Assembly: GCA_003117195.1 (NCBI GenBank)
Contig: BDSI01000017.1
Location: 1,043,362 to 1,107,361, forward strand
From: Eudorina sp. 2006-703-Eu-15
Taxonomy: Eukaryota; Chlorophyta; Chlorophyceae; Chlamydomonadales; Volvocaceae
Length of the DNA: 64,000 bases
Direction of reading: 5' to 3'
How positions within the stretch are numbered: the stretch's first letter is position 1; each line of letters starts with the position of its first letter. Below the pieces are notes generated by a model, which worked only from the letters and a program-made list of their open reading frames with translations, did no database searches and was not told the origin of the DNA. Made by a program: the position numbers and the translations under genes. Shown piece after piece: positions 20,392 to 30,861 of the stretch.

Positions 20392-22418
20392 GTGGTCGAG
20401 CCGGCGCGGGTCGCCGAGGCCGAAGTCGAGAACCCTGGGTGTGGGGAACGGGCGTCGGCGTTGGTGGCGACGGCGGGTGTCTGCGGCGTGCTGGCGCGGC
20501 CGCCGCCCCCGCGGGACCGTCCCTGGTTTGGGCTGTCCGGCTCCAAGCTCAACACCGCCGCGTGGCTCAAGTATGGGATCAACACTCCCGCCACACGCAA
20601 CGAGGCCGATTGGCAGTTTCACACCGTCCCTGCGGCCTCTCACCACCTCCAAAACTACCCGTCCCTTCACCCGCACATGGCGGAAATGGAGTCTCACTTC
20701 GACGCCCTGCTACGGAGCGGTGTCACGGAACAGTACGACCCACACTGCCACGGCACGGAGGACGCCTTCGCAGCTGTCGTCAACCCATTGCACGTAGTGC
20801 TCAAGCCCGACGGCAGCATCCGGCCCATCACTGACCCGTCCCGCTCCGGTGTCAACGATTGCATGGTCAAGCTGCCGTGCCCTTTGCCAGACCTGGCAAC
20901 CCTGCTACAGCACCTACCCCGGGGCGGGTTTCTCGGCAAACGGGACCTGGCTAATGGCTTCCACCACGTCAAGCTGACCCCCAACGCCCGCCGCTTCATG
21001 GCCTTCCGACACCCCACCACCAAAGCGCTGCAGCGGTGGGTTGGCCTGCCCTTTGGTGCGAGCCAGAGCCCCGCCATCTTCGTTGAGCTCACCACGGCCG
21101 CGGCCGACATCTTCCAGCGAGAGTGCGACCGGCGGGGCCTCAAGGCACAGATTTTCGTCTATGTGGATGACTTCATGATCATGGGGGCGACACATGCCGA
21201 CGTGCAGGGCGCGTTCGCGGTGCTGGACGAGGTGGGCGCTGAGCTGGGGCTGGAGTGGAAACTCAGCAAGGACAAAGGCCGCGACACACCGTTGCAGCAG
21301 CTGGAGTTCCTGGGCATGCTCTTCGACACGGTCCGGATGGAGACGCGGATTGCGCCGGACAAACGCCGCCGCTGCGCATTGGAGGTACGGGCACTGCTCG
21401 ACGCTGCGCTGGTCGGTCCGGTCCCCCGCTCCGACGTCGAGGCGGTGGCGGGGCGCCTAACCTTCCTGGCACGGGCGTGCCGCTGGGGCAACGTCTTCCT
21501 ACAAGGACTGTACGACAGCCTCTTTTCCGTGCGGTCACCACCACCACCGTCCTTGCGGCTCAATGGCGGCGCCGTGGACGATCTGCAGTTCTGGTGGGAC
21601 GTGCTGCGCAGCGACTCGTCCGTCTGGGATGGGGTCAAGCGCTGCACGGTGGCCGACCTGGACTTGGTGAGGGGGAGTTTGCGGGAGCGGAGGCAGCAAC
21701 CATCTTCACCGACGCCAGTGGCGCCGGCTTTGGAGCTACTTGGGACAGAGCCGAAATGCAGGGGGTATGGGCCCCAGCCGAGCGCAGCCTACACATCGCG
21801 TGGCTAGAGCTGTCCGCCGTTCTCCGCGCCCTCGAGACCTGGGCGCCCCGACTGGCTGGCCGCCGCGTCCTCGTCCGTTGTGACAACACCCAGGCGGTGG
21901 CCGCCATCAATCACGGGTCGACGCGGGTCAAGGACGGCCGGCAGATCAGTCGGAGCCTGGCGGAGCTGGCCATCCGGTACCAGTTTGAAGTGCGGGCTGA
22001 GCACATCGCCGGGGTGGACAATGTGCGTGCGGACCGCCTCAGCCGGCAGCTGGAGCAGGCGCGGGCCCTGAACCTGCGGCTCAAGCCGCGTACGTTCCGG
22101 TCACTGGTGGGTGGCGTCTACGCACCCTCGGTCGACTGCTGCTGCGATGTGCTGGGGCTGAACGCCCAGGCGGGCTGCACTACCTTCTTCAGCCCGGACA
22201 ACTCAGTCTTGGGGCAGGCGGCGCAACTTGCCGGCAAGGTGCTGTGGGCCTTCCCACCAAAGACCTTGATCGGCGAGGTGCTCGGCGAGTTGGAGGCAGC
22301 TTACCGGCTAAATCGCAGCACGCGGGCGACAGTCGTGGTCCCACACTGGCCGGAGCGGACGTGGTTCAGGCAGTTTGTGCGGGCAGTGGTCATGGGGGTG
22401 GCTCGTTCCGCGTGCTGA
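20392..22418 (+). CDS. DIRS-like reverse transcriptase - RNase H (frameshifted)
   Basis: The RT frame runs to 21,807 and shows VLKPDGSIRPITDPS, GFLGKRDLANGFHHVKL, WVGLPFGASQSPAIF and the active site FVYVDDFM. The RNase H is in another frame (stop at 22,418): TIFTDASGAGFG, WLELSAVLRALE, CDNTQAVAA and VDNVRADRLSR supply the conserved Asp-Glu-Asp-Asp set. The switch between frames lies near 21,665-21,690, around a run of G. RT plus RNase H without integrase fits a DIRS element, whose cDNA is inserted by the downstream recombinase. Confidence 0.85.
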
Positions 22419-22520
22419 CCGTGTTAGAGAAGGGGCGGTCGCACTGCCTGTGGCCCTGGGGTGCCGAGGCGGACCCGGCGGCCTACGATCTGCTGGTGCT
22501 TCGTCTGAACTGACGATGCC

Positions 22521-22787
22521 ATGCCCCGCCCAGTTGCGACAGGATCTGGCGAGGGTGGGCCCGACACGTGTGTGGGCTGCGGCCGGCGTTGCCGAGCTAC
22601 GGACGTCCGCTGTGAGGGCTGTCTGGCGGCGGCTCACCGCCGATGCCTCGATTTAAGCCCGGGGGCCTACCCGGGGGGCTGGTTTCGGTGCCCGGCCTGC
22701 GTACTTCGGGCAGCAGGCGTTCACACGGTCGGCGGTAACGGCTGGGGCCTGCGACATCGCGGGTCGCCTCGTCTCGCTCGCCAGTAG
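22521..22787 (+). CDS. PHD zinc finger of the DIRS-like element
   Basis: The spacing CX2C-X10-CX2C-X4-HX2C-X14-CX2C, from CVGCGRRC to FRCPAC, is exactly that of a PHD finger, with a W two residues before the last cysteine pair. PHD fingers read histone H3 tails, so it could guide insertion or bind host chromatin; that is inference. The frame continues to a stop at 22,787, but the recombinase frame is already open upstream (from about 22,710) and reads naturally into the recombinase. PHD and recombinase may therefore have been one protein before a frameshift. Confidence 0.65.
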   Translation: MPRPVATGSGEGGPDTCVGCGRRCRATDVRCEGCLAAAHRRCLDLSPGAYPGGWFRCPACVLRAAGVHTVGGNGWGLRHRGSPRLARQ

Positions 22788-23764
22788 CGCTGTGGCTGAG
22801 AGCTCGGCCGCGACATACGAGTCAGCCCGCAGGCGCTTCACCCGGTTTTGTTTGGAGTCACTGGGGGTGCCGGAGGATGAGGCACTGCCCCGGGGGCCAG
22901 GCGTGAATCTGAACGTGGAGCGGGTGCGGCTGTTTGTGGCGGACGCGGTGGGTAAACTGGCGCCCTCAACGGTGGAGGGGACCATCAGCGCGCTGGCTGA
23001 TTGGCAGAGGTTTAAGGGTGTGGCGCCGGAGCTGTTCGTTAGCCGGGACGCAGTCCTGAGGCGTGTGCTGGGGCAGGCACTACGGAGGGCCGCCGTGGAG
23101 GGCAGAGCGACGCATCCACAGCAAAAGTCGCCGTTGCCCCTGGCGCTGTTGCAGTTGCTGGTGGGCTGGCTCCGGCAGCGGGGGAACGAGGTGCCGGGCC
23201 GGGAGGCGGAATTCACGCAGGATGCCTGCTGGCTCGTGGTGGGCTTCTTTGGGATGTTGCGGCGGAGCGAGCTCGCAGCGCTGACCGTGGGTAGCGTCCA
23301 GGAGCTTGCGGGTGGGGGCATCGGGGTGCAAGTGGCCCGAAGCAAGACGGACCAGCAGGGCGCCGGGGCCTTTATTTGCCTAGCGGAGCGGACCGCTAGT
23401 GGTGTGCCTATCGGGAAGATCGTGCGCAGGCATCTGGGGTTCGTCGGGGAGCAGGGCAACGAAGCCCCGCTGTTCACCCGGAAGGTGCGAGGGGCGCGCC
23501 TCGTGCGTGGCCTGGGACCGGGCGGGTTTCACTAACAGGCTGCGCCTCCTGGTCAAGGAGCTGCAGCAGGCGGTGCCGGATCTCTCGGTCGACCTCACCG
23601 CCCTCTCGGCCCACAGTTTGCGGCGAGGCGGGGCGACGGCAGCGGCCAATGCCGGGGTCAGTACGGAGGCTATCAAGGAGCACGGGAGATGGAAGTCGGA
23701 GGCCGTGCAGCTATACATGAAGAAGTCGGTGGCGGTGCGCCGGGCAGTAGTGGAGAAGATGTGA
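22710..23764 (+). CDS. DIRS-like tyrosine recombinase (frameshifted)
   Basis: The N-terminal core-binding part (ATYESARRRFTRFCLESLGV) and the first catalytic arginine region (GFFGMLRRSELAALTV) are in one frame ending at 23,535. The second half (SAHSLRRGGATAAANAGV, EHGRWKSEAVQLYM) is in another frame ending at 23,764. Together they provide the Arg, His-x-x-Arg, His/Trp and Tyr residues of the family. The break lies between about 23,500 and 23,535. The enzyme integrates circular cDNA without making target duplications. Confidence 0.8.
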
Positions 23765-24015
23765 AGACTTGGTGAGGGGGGTGTATGCGCTTAGGACATC
23801 GCCGGTGCGGCGGCCTACGCGCGTGTGCAGGTGCTCGCCTTGTGTTAGTGTGGTGCGGGACAGCGCCCGTGGCGAGCCCGGGCGAGTGCCCGGCAGTTTT
23901 TCCCCCTTTCCTTATTTGCACTTCCCTTCCTGGGAAACTGTGACGTGGGTTTTCAGTTATTTCGGTAATGGTGTGAATTGGTTTGCGTCTGATTGCATGG
24001 CGAACTCGACTCAAA
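23765..24015. other. 3' non-coding end of the DIRS-like element
   Basis: About 250 bp between the recombinase stop and the point where array sequence resumes (CTTGTGATCATG at 24,016). No coding sequence was seen. This should contain one terminal repeat of the element, but I could not match it by eye to another part of it. Confidence 0.5.
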
Positions 24016-24758
24016 CTTGTGATCATGTCGGATGCGCTCGGCGCGCTCGTCAAGGACTTCTTTCGCAACACATTTTGCGTCCGGTCGCTGACCTCAGACG
24101 CGCTCCTCTTCGCCCGCCGACCGACTACAACGCGCATTCTTGATGCAAGAGGACGCGAGGCGCTCGCGGTTGGGCTATGCGCGCGGGCTTGGTTGCGGTG
24201 GCAGGGCTGGTGCGGCCGTTCTGCGACCTTCGCCAACTACTTGTGCCCCGGTAGACCCTGGCAGGCAACTGTAACTTTCAGAGGCATCAAGTACAGTGCG
24301 CAGCCTCACTCAGCGGAAATGAGGGGAACTGAATGGGACTGAGGGGAACTCAGTGGTCACGTTTCCTGGTCCCCCTCTCACCAAGTTTAGCGCATTTTGG
24401 TTCCAACTCCGATTGGGTTTCAGGCAATGGTTGCAGATGACGCACGCACGGGGTTCTGGTCCATTTTCCCATCAGTACCCAGCAATGAATCCCATCGCGT
24501 GTCACCCGCCCTTGTGCCCTAATAAACCGGTTATACCATGCGGGAACCAGCCATCAAACCCAACGCTTCTGATTTTGATGCTTTTCATAAATTTGTGAAT
24601 CGGGGGTTGTACGACCGTTGGGCCGAACGGGAGGTAAGCGTGACTATCATGCTGCAGGTATGGCTTGATGTGCGGCATTCCGCAGGTGGCGGCTTGGATG
24701 GTGAGTTAGGTTCTGTGCTGCATCGGCGAGCACCTGTAACAGTGAGCTGATTGTGTCA
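24016..24758. repeat. 743-bp direct repeat of the sequence left of the DIRS element
   Basis: Matches 18,164-18,906 base for base in length with roughly eight substitutions. It is ordinary array spacer (also 29,951-30,690), including the MREPAIKPNAS frame (24,538) that here ends at a GAG/GTAAGC splice donor, with a possible acceptor TCATCACAG near 24,765. Confidence 0.7.
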
Positions 24759-24868
24759 TCACAGAATGAAGCAATTTCATAGGCAAACCAGGAGTCAACT
24801 CCCACCATATGTAGTCACATCCCACGGTATCACTTTACCGACGTGCGTGAGGTAGGCGCGCGTGATCG

Positions 24869-25510
24869 TCAAATGACCCGTTCACATTCCACGGCAGCAA
24901 TTAAACGCCGAGAATGCAGCACAACAGATTCACAGTTTAGCCGAGACGGATATGTACCAGCCTCTGCCCCATGCGCCTCAAGAGCATATCCGTGACGTCC
25001 TCTCTCCCGGGGGGGGAGCTCGGTGGGGCCCAGGGCCCCCTCGGCGGCCTCCCACCACCCCGATTGGATGTCATGTCGAAACGCCTCTAGGGCCGCCTCG
25101 CACTCCCTCCACCAGGTCAACTCCTGCCACCCGTCAGCTCCTACCCCCAAGCACTCCCCAACAAAACTGCCCAGCCCCGGCGACGCCCTCGCTGGGTGCG
25201 GTCGGTCGGGGGGTGGGGGTGTCGCGTCTGCGTTCCTCTCCCAGGGTGTGAATTGCAAGATTTGCAAAACTGGCGTGGTCTGCTTGCGAGCTGTGCAAAC
25301 ATGTGACCCAGCCAGCCAGCCAGCCAGCCAGCCAGGCAGGCAGGAAGCCAGCCTCTCTCCATCACGGAGGGGCACACGTGGCTCTCGCCATGATCGCCGC
25401 GTTCCCACACGCGAACATTGTGTTTCGTCTGCGCCCAAAACAGCCGACATTCGGAACGGTATAAGCGGGCCAGCGATGAACGGCCCGCAGGGCCGAACAG
25501 CTCCGCACAT
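24869..25510 (-). CDS. Conserved ORF with Trp-rich helical segment (copy 1)
   Basis: A candidate exon after acceptor GGGTGGCAG reads ELTWWRECEAALEAFRHDIQ then SGWWEAAEGALGPTELPP in both copies. After this a G run (8 G here near 25,010, 10 G at 30,940) puts the copies in different frames. Copy 2 reads on as EDVTDMLLRRMGQRLVHIRL to a stop, while this copy continues to 24,869. The copy-2 end looks more protein-like. The ORF lies just 3' of the protease gene on the same strand and may be its neighbour in each unit. No family recognised. Confidence 0.35.
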   Translation of the reverse strand: MCGAVRPCGPFIAGPLIPFRMSAVLGADETQCSRVGTRRSWREPRVPLRDGERLASCLPGWLAGWLAGSHVCTARKQTTPVLQILQFTPWERNADATPPPPDRPHPARASPGLGSFVGECLGVGADGWQELTWWRECEAALEAFRHDIQSGWWEAAEGALGPTELPPRERGRHGYALEAHGAEAGTYPSRLNCESVVLHSRRLIAAVECERVI

Positions 25511-25657
25511 GGCTGGACGGCAGAAATCTGGGAACCTCTCCCGCTCCTACCGCTGATGGCATCCCTGGCTCATCACCCGCCACCATCACCACCCACGGTG
25601 TCGTGTGGGTCCGCACTGGCCTGGATAAGGCCCCAGCGGCGAATCCGCACCTAGTCC

Positions 25658-25728
25658 GTCTGGCCAATACCGCCACCTGCCATGCAATGTCCTGTACATG
25701 GCATGGCAGGTGGCGGTATTGGCCAGAC
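25658..25728. repeat. Perfect 28-bp inverted repeat (hairpin), copy 1
   Basis: Arms at 25,658-25,685 and 25,701-25,728 are exact inverse complements around a 15-nt loop. The hairpin begins about 90 bp past the stop codon of the minus-strand protease gene, so it would lie in its 3' UTR. The second copy (31,589-31,659) has one mismatch. It could be a small-RNA precursor, a 3'-end stabilising fold or a tiny foldback element. Confidence 0.7.
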
Positions 25729-25819
25729 AGCAGACACGCCGTCACCCAAACTCCGACACCACCACCGACACCATGACGCTTTGCAGCATCCACCCACAGA
25801 ACGCATCCACTCACCAGCG

Positions 25820-28800
25820 CTACTCGCCCCGGTCCTTGTCACGAGCTGCAACCAGCAGATCATGGCAGTGGCGCAGCAGCCGGACAAGCACAAGTGCAGG
25901 CACGAACAGCGCCATGCACGGCTTGTGCGGCACGTTGTCGAGGCAGTACTGCACGTCGCAGTCACGCGCCACGCCCTCCTGCCGGCGAGCGCGCTTCCGG
26001 CTGCCACCGCACGTCGACGCCTGCCCGGTCAGCCCCGTGACGCCGTCGTCAGCCGACCACTTGACCGTCTCCACCACAACCTCGCCGCTGGCCGCCGCAG
26101 CCGCTGCTGGTGCACCGCTGCCGATGCCACTTGCGTCACCCTGCTCCGCTGCTGTTCTGATGTCCCGCGGGTTGCTATTGGTTCCGTGCTCGTGCCACAT
26201 GATGCCCGAGTGCATGCCAGCCAGGAAGCGGAAAGGTGGACCGAAGGCCACAGCGCCGCCGCTGCAGTTGGGGAGCCCCCCTGCGCACACGGGTGTAGGT
26301 GGTTTGGAGCTCGGCACAGGATGAATTTGACAGGTCAAAGTCATACCGGCAGTTGGTATCAAGTACCGCACACCGAGCACCAACCTGATCGAGCTACTAT
26401 TCCCTCCCATCACGTGATGCGCGCAAGCGTCAAGTAGTGGGGTGTGAGGGCCGCCGCCGTGACCTGCCTGAGTACGAGCCGATGGCCTCGTCCGCATCCT
26501 CACTGAGCCAGCAGACTTCACCCGCGGCGAACAGGGGGGTACCGGACTGCTTGAAGCCCATGACGGTCTCGTCTGCCGCGAGCGGAAAGCCGATCATCGT
26601 GATCGGGATGCCAGGCATCAGCCCTAGGCCAGCGTTCACCCTGTGGTGGACAGGCAGAGGACCAGGAGGCCAAGGGAGTGTGTGAGCATGTACAACACGC
26701 ACAACATGACTGGCATGGGCATGGATACATACATCCGAGTCGCGGTTGAAGATGGAACCTACATCAACATCAAAGGCAACCGCACGAGAGGCATGTGCGC
26801 CTTGCGTGACGACTGGAGCCGGCTGCGCAGCAAGTCCTACACAGGAGTGTTGCTGTGCCGGTGTTCGCGTGCCCCACCAGTGGCAAAGCTGGCCGAGACT
26901 CACTCGAAGGGGATTGCTGTCCGCAGCACGTCAGGCAGCTCTGTGCCGTCGTCCAGCAGCAGCACCGTGACGTCGTACTTCGGGAAGCTGGCGAGATGCC
27001 TGCAAACGGGCCCGTGGCCGAGTCCAAGTCGCGCGCACTAATACAGAGGCACGTACAGGCAAAGTAGGGGCAAACTACTGAGCCGAAAGGTGTCCGGTCC
27101 GTGAAACCCATTCAGCTGCGGTTCGTCACGCAGAGGAGGAGCAGGGAGTGGCGATACCGTCGTAAACACTTGCCTGAGCCTGTGGCCGCACACTTCGAAG
27201 CTCGTCACGTCGATACTCTGGCCGGGCTTGGCGTTCATGCAGTGGCGCGCGGCCAGCACGTATTTCCGGCCTTTGAACCTGACCAGGCAACAGGAGCCGA
27301 CGGTCTCGCCCGCGTCCACCAGGCGCATCACATTAAAGCCGGAAACCTCCGCGAGCTGTGACGCGGCGGCTGTGATGCACAACAGGGCACCAGAGCAGAG
27401 GCAGGGTCACTGGGCGTGTACGGCAGGGGCCCGGGGAGCTGGAAACAGGGACAACAAGTTTTCGTGGCACGTGTTGCAACATACACAGGAAATGTCATCA
27501 GAGAACACCACGCGCACGCACACAAGCTAGGACAGACCTACCCTGCTGCGGCTGCTGGTCGCGCTGCTGGTGCTCCGCGTCCTGCCCGCTGGCGTGTACA
27601 CCTGCAGGTGGCACGCAGGCGGGGGCGCGGCCAACGTACATTAAGGGCACGTACATTAAGGGCTAGTGGCGCTCTGGAACACTTGTAAAAAAACAGCGAG
27701 CGGCCCGCGAGGCACAATACCACGACCTCAACTTCCTCGAATAAGCCCTGAAGGTGACACGAACAAACTCATCCAACACAGACCAAAGGCTGAGCTGGGC
27801 GCCACACGCGACTACCTCAGGAAGTACTGCTGCTCGCGCCCGCGCCTGCCATGCCAGCGCCCGCCCGACCTGGACCTGCACCCGCCCCACCTGCGCCCGC
27901 CCCACCTGCACCCGCCCCATCGCATCCCTCAGCACACGCCAAAGCGCACGCCCACCCACGCTCACCAAGCTGGCCACGCAGGGGCTCCGCACCGGGAGCG
28001 CTGGTGCTGGCGCCTGAGGGAACAGGCAGAGTGTGTGCGATACGATGTGTGGGCGTGCATGTGGGTGGGCGGGTCGGGTGGCCGGCCTCCGTTGTGAGGG
28101 GCCCTGTGCACGGCCTTGCTAGTCCGCGCCAGTGAGACCATTGAGGGTCAGAACTCAGACTACGCAGGGCTGTACGTTGCTTTGAGGCAGGTTTCGCGGA
28201 CAGGACCTCGGTAAGCCTGGATGGTGGCCCCACCTCCCACCGGAGGGGCACTGTTCTGACACCCTGAGCACGCGACGCACCCCACCGCCCCCAGCAACTA
28301 CACACCCGCCCCAATACGCGATAGCCCCACTCTGCAGCCGGTTCCCAACAAACCGCGTGCCGATCCCCACCCCGATAGCTTCGTCGAAATGCTCACCAGC
28401 AGCAGCCCGCAGCGAGCCTGCTGGGGGAGGAAAGCAGTGAGACTGCAGCTTCAAGGTCGCGTGCAAACTACCTTTATCCGCATTGAGGATGTTAATCGGT
28501 CTATCGGGCAATCGGTTGCCACTGGAACCCGCGCAGCAGTGCCCACAGCGGCAAAGGTAGATCCCGGCGAATGCCACTATTCCGCCGCGCTCTTCGTGGT
28601 AGCCTACCCGCGTACGCATTCAACCGCTAAAGCTGGTGCTTTTGCGCCGCTACGAGCGTTTCCACGAGCGGTCCTATTAAACGCATGCGGGCGTTGCAAC
28701 GAGCAGCAGTTCTTCTGGCACCACAGGCGAATTCTCCTACACTTGCTTTTTGAAGAAGACCGCACGAACTCCATGATTGCCTCATCGTCAGCGCCTGACG

Positions 28801-28939
28801 GAAAGAAGGCGAGGTCCCCCTCCGTCAATGAGCATAGGAAGGCCAGCAAAAAGCCGAATTCGGCCCCCTTCACGCCGAGCGCCTTCGCGGCAGCTTTGAA
28901 TTCAGCAGCAGCCGCCTCGCGGCTGACTATGCTGCTCAT
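25820..28939 (-). CDS. Modular trypsin-like serine protease, copy 1
   Basis: N-terminal exons: 28,741-28,939 (SREAAAAEFKAAAKALGVKG) and 28,306-28,417 (EAIGVGIGTRFVGNRLQ). Catalytic exons: 27,174-27,369 with GETVGSCC and His in LAARHC; 26,904-26,999 with Asp in KYDVTVLLLDD; 26,468-26,640; and 25,820-26,280 with Ser in NCSGGAVAF followed by LAGMHSG. The triad of a chymotrypsin-fold protease is complete. After it comes a low-complexity linker and a conserved tail (DCDVQYCLDNVPHK...LVRLLRHC) to the TAG at 25,820. Phases agree at every catalytic junction, but two introns begin with GC (27,173 and 26,467). The middle (27,370-28,305), with a possible exon containing LWSVLDEFVRVTFRAY, is unresolved. 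No signal peptide seen. Substrate unknown. Confidence 0.7.
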
Positions 28940-29383
28940 CCTTGCGTTGAGGTGTTGGGTGCGAGAGTGCTCACATTGACCGAAACTGTGGAAAGGCGGA
29001 TTACCGATGCTGAGAACGATGTATAGCGAGATTGCTTTTGCGTCTTATACGGAACTGTGACTGAATTGCGGCGCAGCTAGAGCCGGAAGTTGCGGCACAT
29101 CGCGATGTTCGAGCACTGCTGAGCGAAACACGCCAAGCTAACGTGGGACTAACTGCGACATAATTGGCTTCAAGTAATTAGGTAGGGTGCCAGCTTCCGT
29201 GAAGCTGTGATAACGGGCTCAGCCCCTGGAGCACAGCGCGGGGCCGAGTGACGAGCGCTGACGTGGCGCAGCGGGGTGTGAGCGGGGGGAGCGCGAGGCA
29301 GGGGCAAGGCACGCACGCGACCGACAGATAGCAACAGGCGCCAGCGTTCGGGCCTGAAACCTCGCAAGCACATCCTTTTGAGC

Positions 29384-29918
29384 ATTATTAGGATGTTACA
29401 GCGGACCCCGCGGGTCATCGGTGACAGCCCCGGCGACAGCCGAGGCTTCCTCACCATACACTGCCTAAGTGAACTAACGCCACCATGGCGCTCCGGACAG
29501 GCTCCCCAAGTGCATTGAAACACTCCCCGGGTCCATACTACCAGGGAACCACCCCGTTCCTGAGAACCAACCATGGCAAGGGATAAAGCCCGCTCAGGGG
29601 GAGTTAGCCACCAGGGCGCCCCCGCCTATTAGCGAAACCACCACCCCCACCAAGGCGGGGTCACTTCATCAGCGGTGGCCCGTAGTCTTGGAGGGCCACG
29701 GGGGCTCGCGAGTCACCATCAGGCAGGGGCCTGCCCGTACGGTGCTACGGTCCCACCGGGCCGAAAAACCGCCCAAACACCTAGCGATAGCTCCACTGGG
29801 CGTCAGTGCCCTGTCCAACCGCGGTTTATTACGACAGAATAATAATTTCTACCTACAGGGCTTAAGAATCCTGGTCTGACGGAACCGGGCCACGGCATAC
29901 AAGACGACGGTCCTGCAC
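29384..29918 (-). mobile_element. 535-bp copy of the spacer insertion
   Basis: Same element, same site and same flanking 17-bp doublet as 17,609-18,131, with a few indels (for example extra bases near 29,625 and 29,743). It marks these two units as descendants of one ancestral unit. Confidence 0.4.
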
Positions 29919-29950
29919 TGAGCTATGCTGAAGCTTGAGCTATGCTGAAG

Positions 29951-30690
29951 CTTGTGATCATGTCGGATGCGCTCGGCGCGCTCGTCAAGGACTTCTTTCG
30001 CAACACATTTTGCGTCCGGTCGCTGACCTCAGACGCGCTCCTCTTCGCCCGCCGACCGACTACAACGCGCATTCTTGATGCAAGAGGACGCGAGGCGCTC
30101 GCGGTTGGGCTATGCGCGCGGGCTTGGTTGCGGTGGCAGGGCTGGTGCGGCCGTTCTGCGACCTTCGCCAACTACTTGTGCCCCGGTAGACCCTGGCAGG
30201 CAACCGTAACTTTCAGAGGCATCAAGTACAGTGCGCAGCCTCACTCAGCGGAAATGAGGGGAACTGAATGGTTGTGAGGGGACCTCAGTGGTCACGTTTC
30301 CTGGTCCCCCTCTCACCAAGTTTAGCGCATTTTGGTTCCAACTCCGATTGGGTTTCAGGCAATGGTTGCAGATGACGCACGCACGGGGTTCTGGTCCATT
30401 TTCCCATCAGTACCCAGCAATGAATCCGATCGCGTGTCACCCGCCCTTGTGCCCTAATAAACCGGTTATACCATGCGGGAACCAGCCATCAAACCCAACG
30501 CTTCTGATTTTGATGCTCTCCATAAATTTGTGAATCGGGGGTTGTACGACCGTTGGGCCGAACGGGAGGTAAGCGTGACTATCAATGGCTTGATGTGCGG
30601 CGTTCCGCAGGTGGCGGCTTGGATGGTGAGTTAGGTTCTGTGCTGCATCGGCGAGCACCTGTAACAGTGAGCTGATTGTGTCATCACAGA
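29951..30690. repeat. Array spacer copy
   Basis: Equivalent to 24,016-24,758 with few substitutions and an 11-bp deletion after ACTATCA near 30,585. It carries the same MREPAIKPNAS frame and GTAAGC donor. From here to about 33,830 the sequence repeats 24,016-27,870 almost unchanged. Confidence 0.7.
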
Positions 30691-30861
30691 ATGAAGCAAT
30701 TTCATAGGCAAACCAGGAGTCAACTCCCACCATATGTAGTCACATCCCACGGTATCACTTTACCGACGTGCGTGAGGTAGGCGCGCGTGATCGTCAAATG
30801 ACCCGTTCACATTCCACGGCAGCAATTAAACGCCGAGAATGCAGCACAACAGATTCACAGT

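Larger units (their letters stand above)
18907..24015 (+). mobile_element. DIRS-like tyrosine-recombinase retrotransposon
   Basis: Order of domains on the plus strand: Gag with zinc knuckle (to 19,806), DIRS-type reverse transcriptase (20,392-about 21,690), RNase H (about 21,670-22,418), a PHD finger (22,521-22,787) and a tyrosine recombinase (about 22,710-23,764), then about 250 bp of non-coding sequence. There is no integrase and no LTR, consistent with DIRS elements. Frameshifts separate RT from RNase H, PHD from recombinase, and the two halves of the recombinase, so this copy is probably dead. It interrupts an array spacer that resumes on the right 743 bp earlier in its own sequence. I could not identify split or inverted terminal repeats by eye. 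Confidence 0.85.

Noticed and set aside
23983..24342. Plus-strand ORF starting in the DIRS end and running into the spacer (MSDALGALVKDFF)
   Set aside because: Open only in some copies; other spacer copies have a stop (CGCTAG) or deletions and most differences replace residues.
24869..24940. Homology of the tail RRLIAAVECERV to the kinase tail HRLIAAVESLRERE
   Set aside because: Only a few residues match, in a frame that differs between the two copies because of the G run; likely chance.
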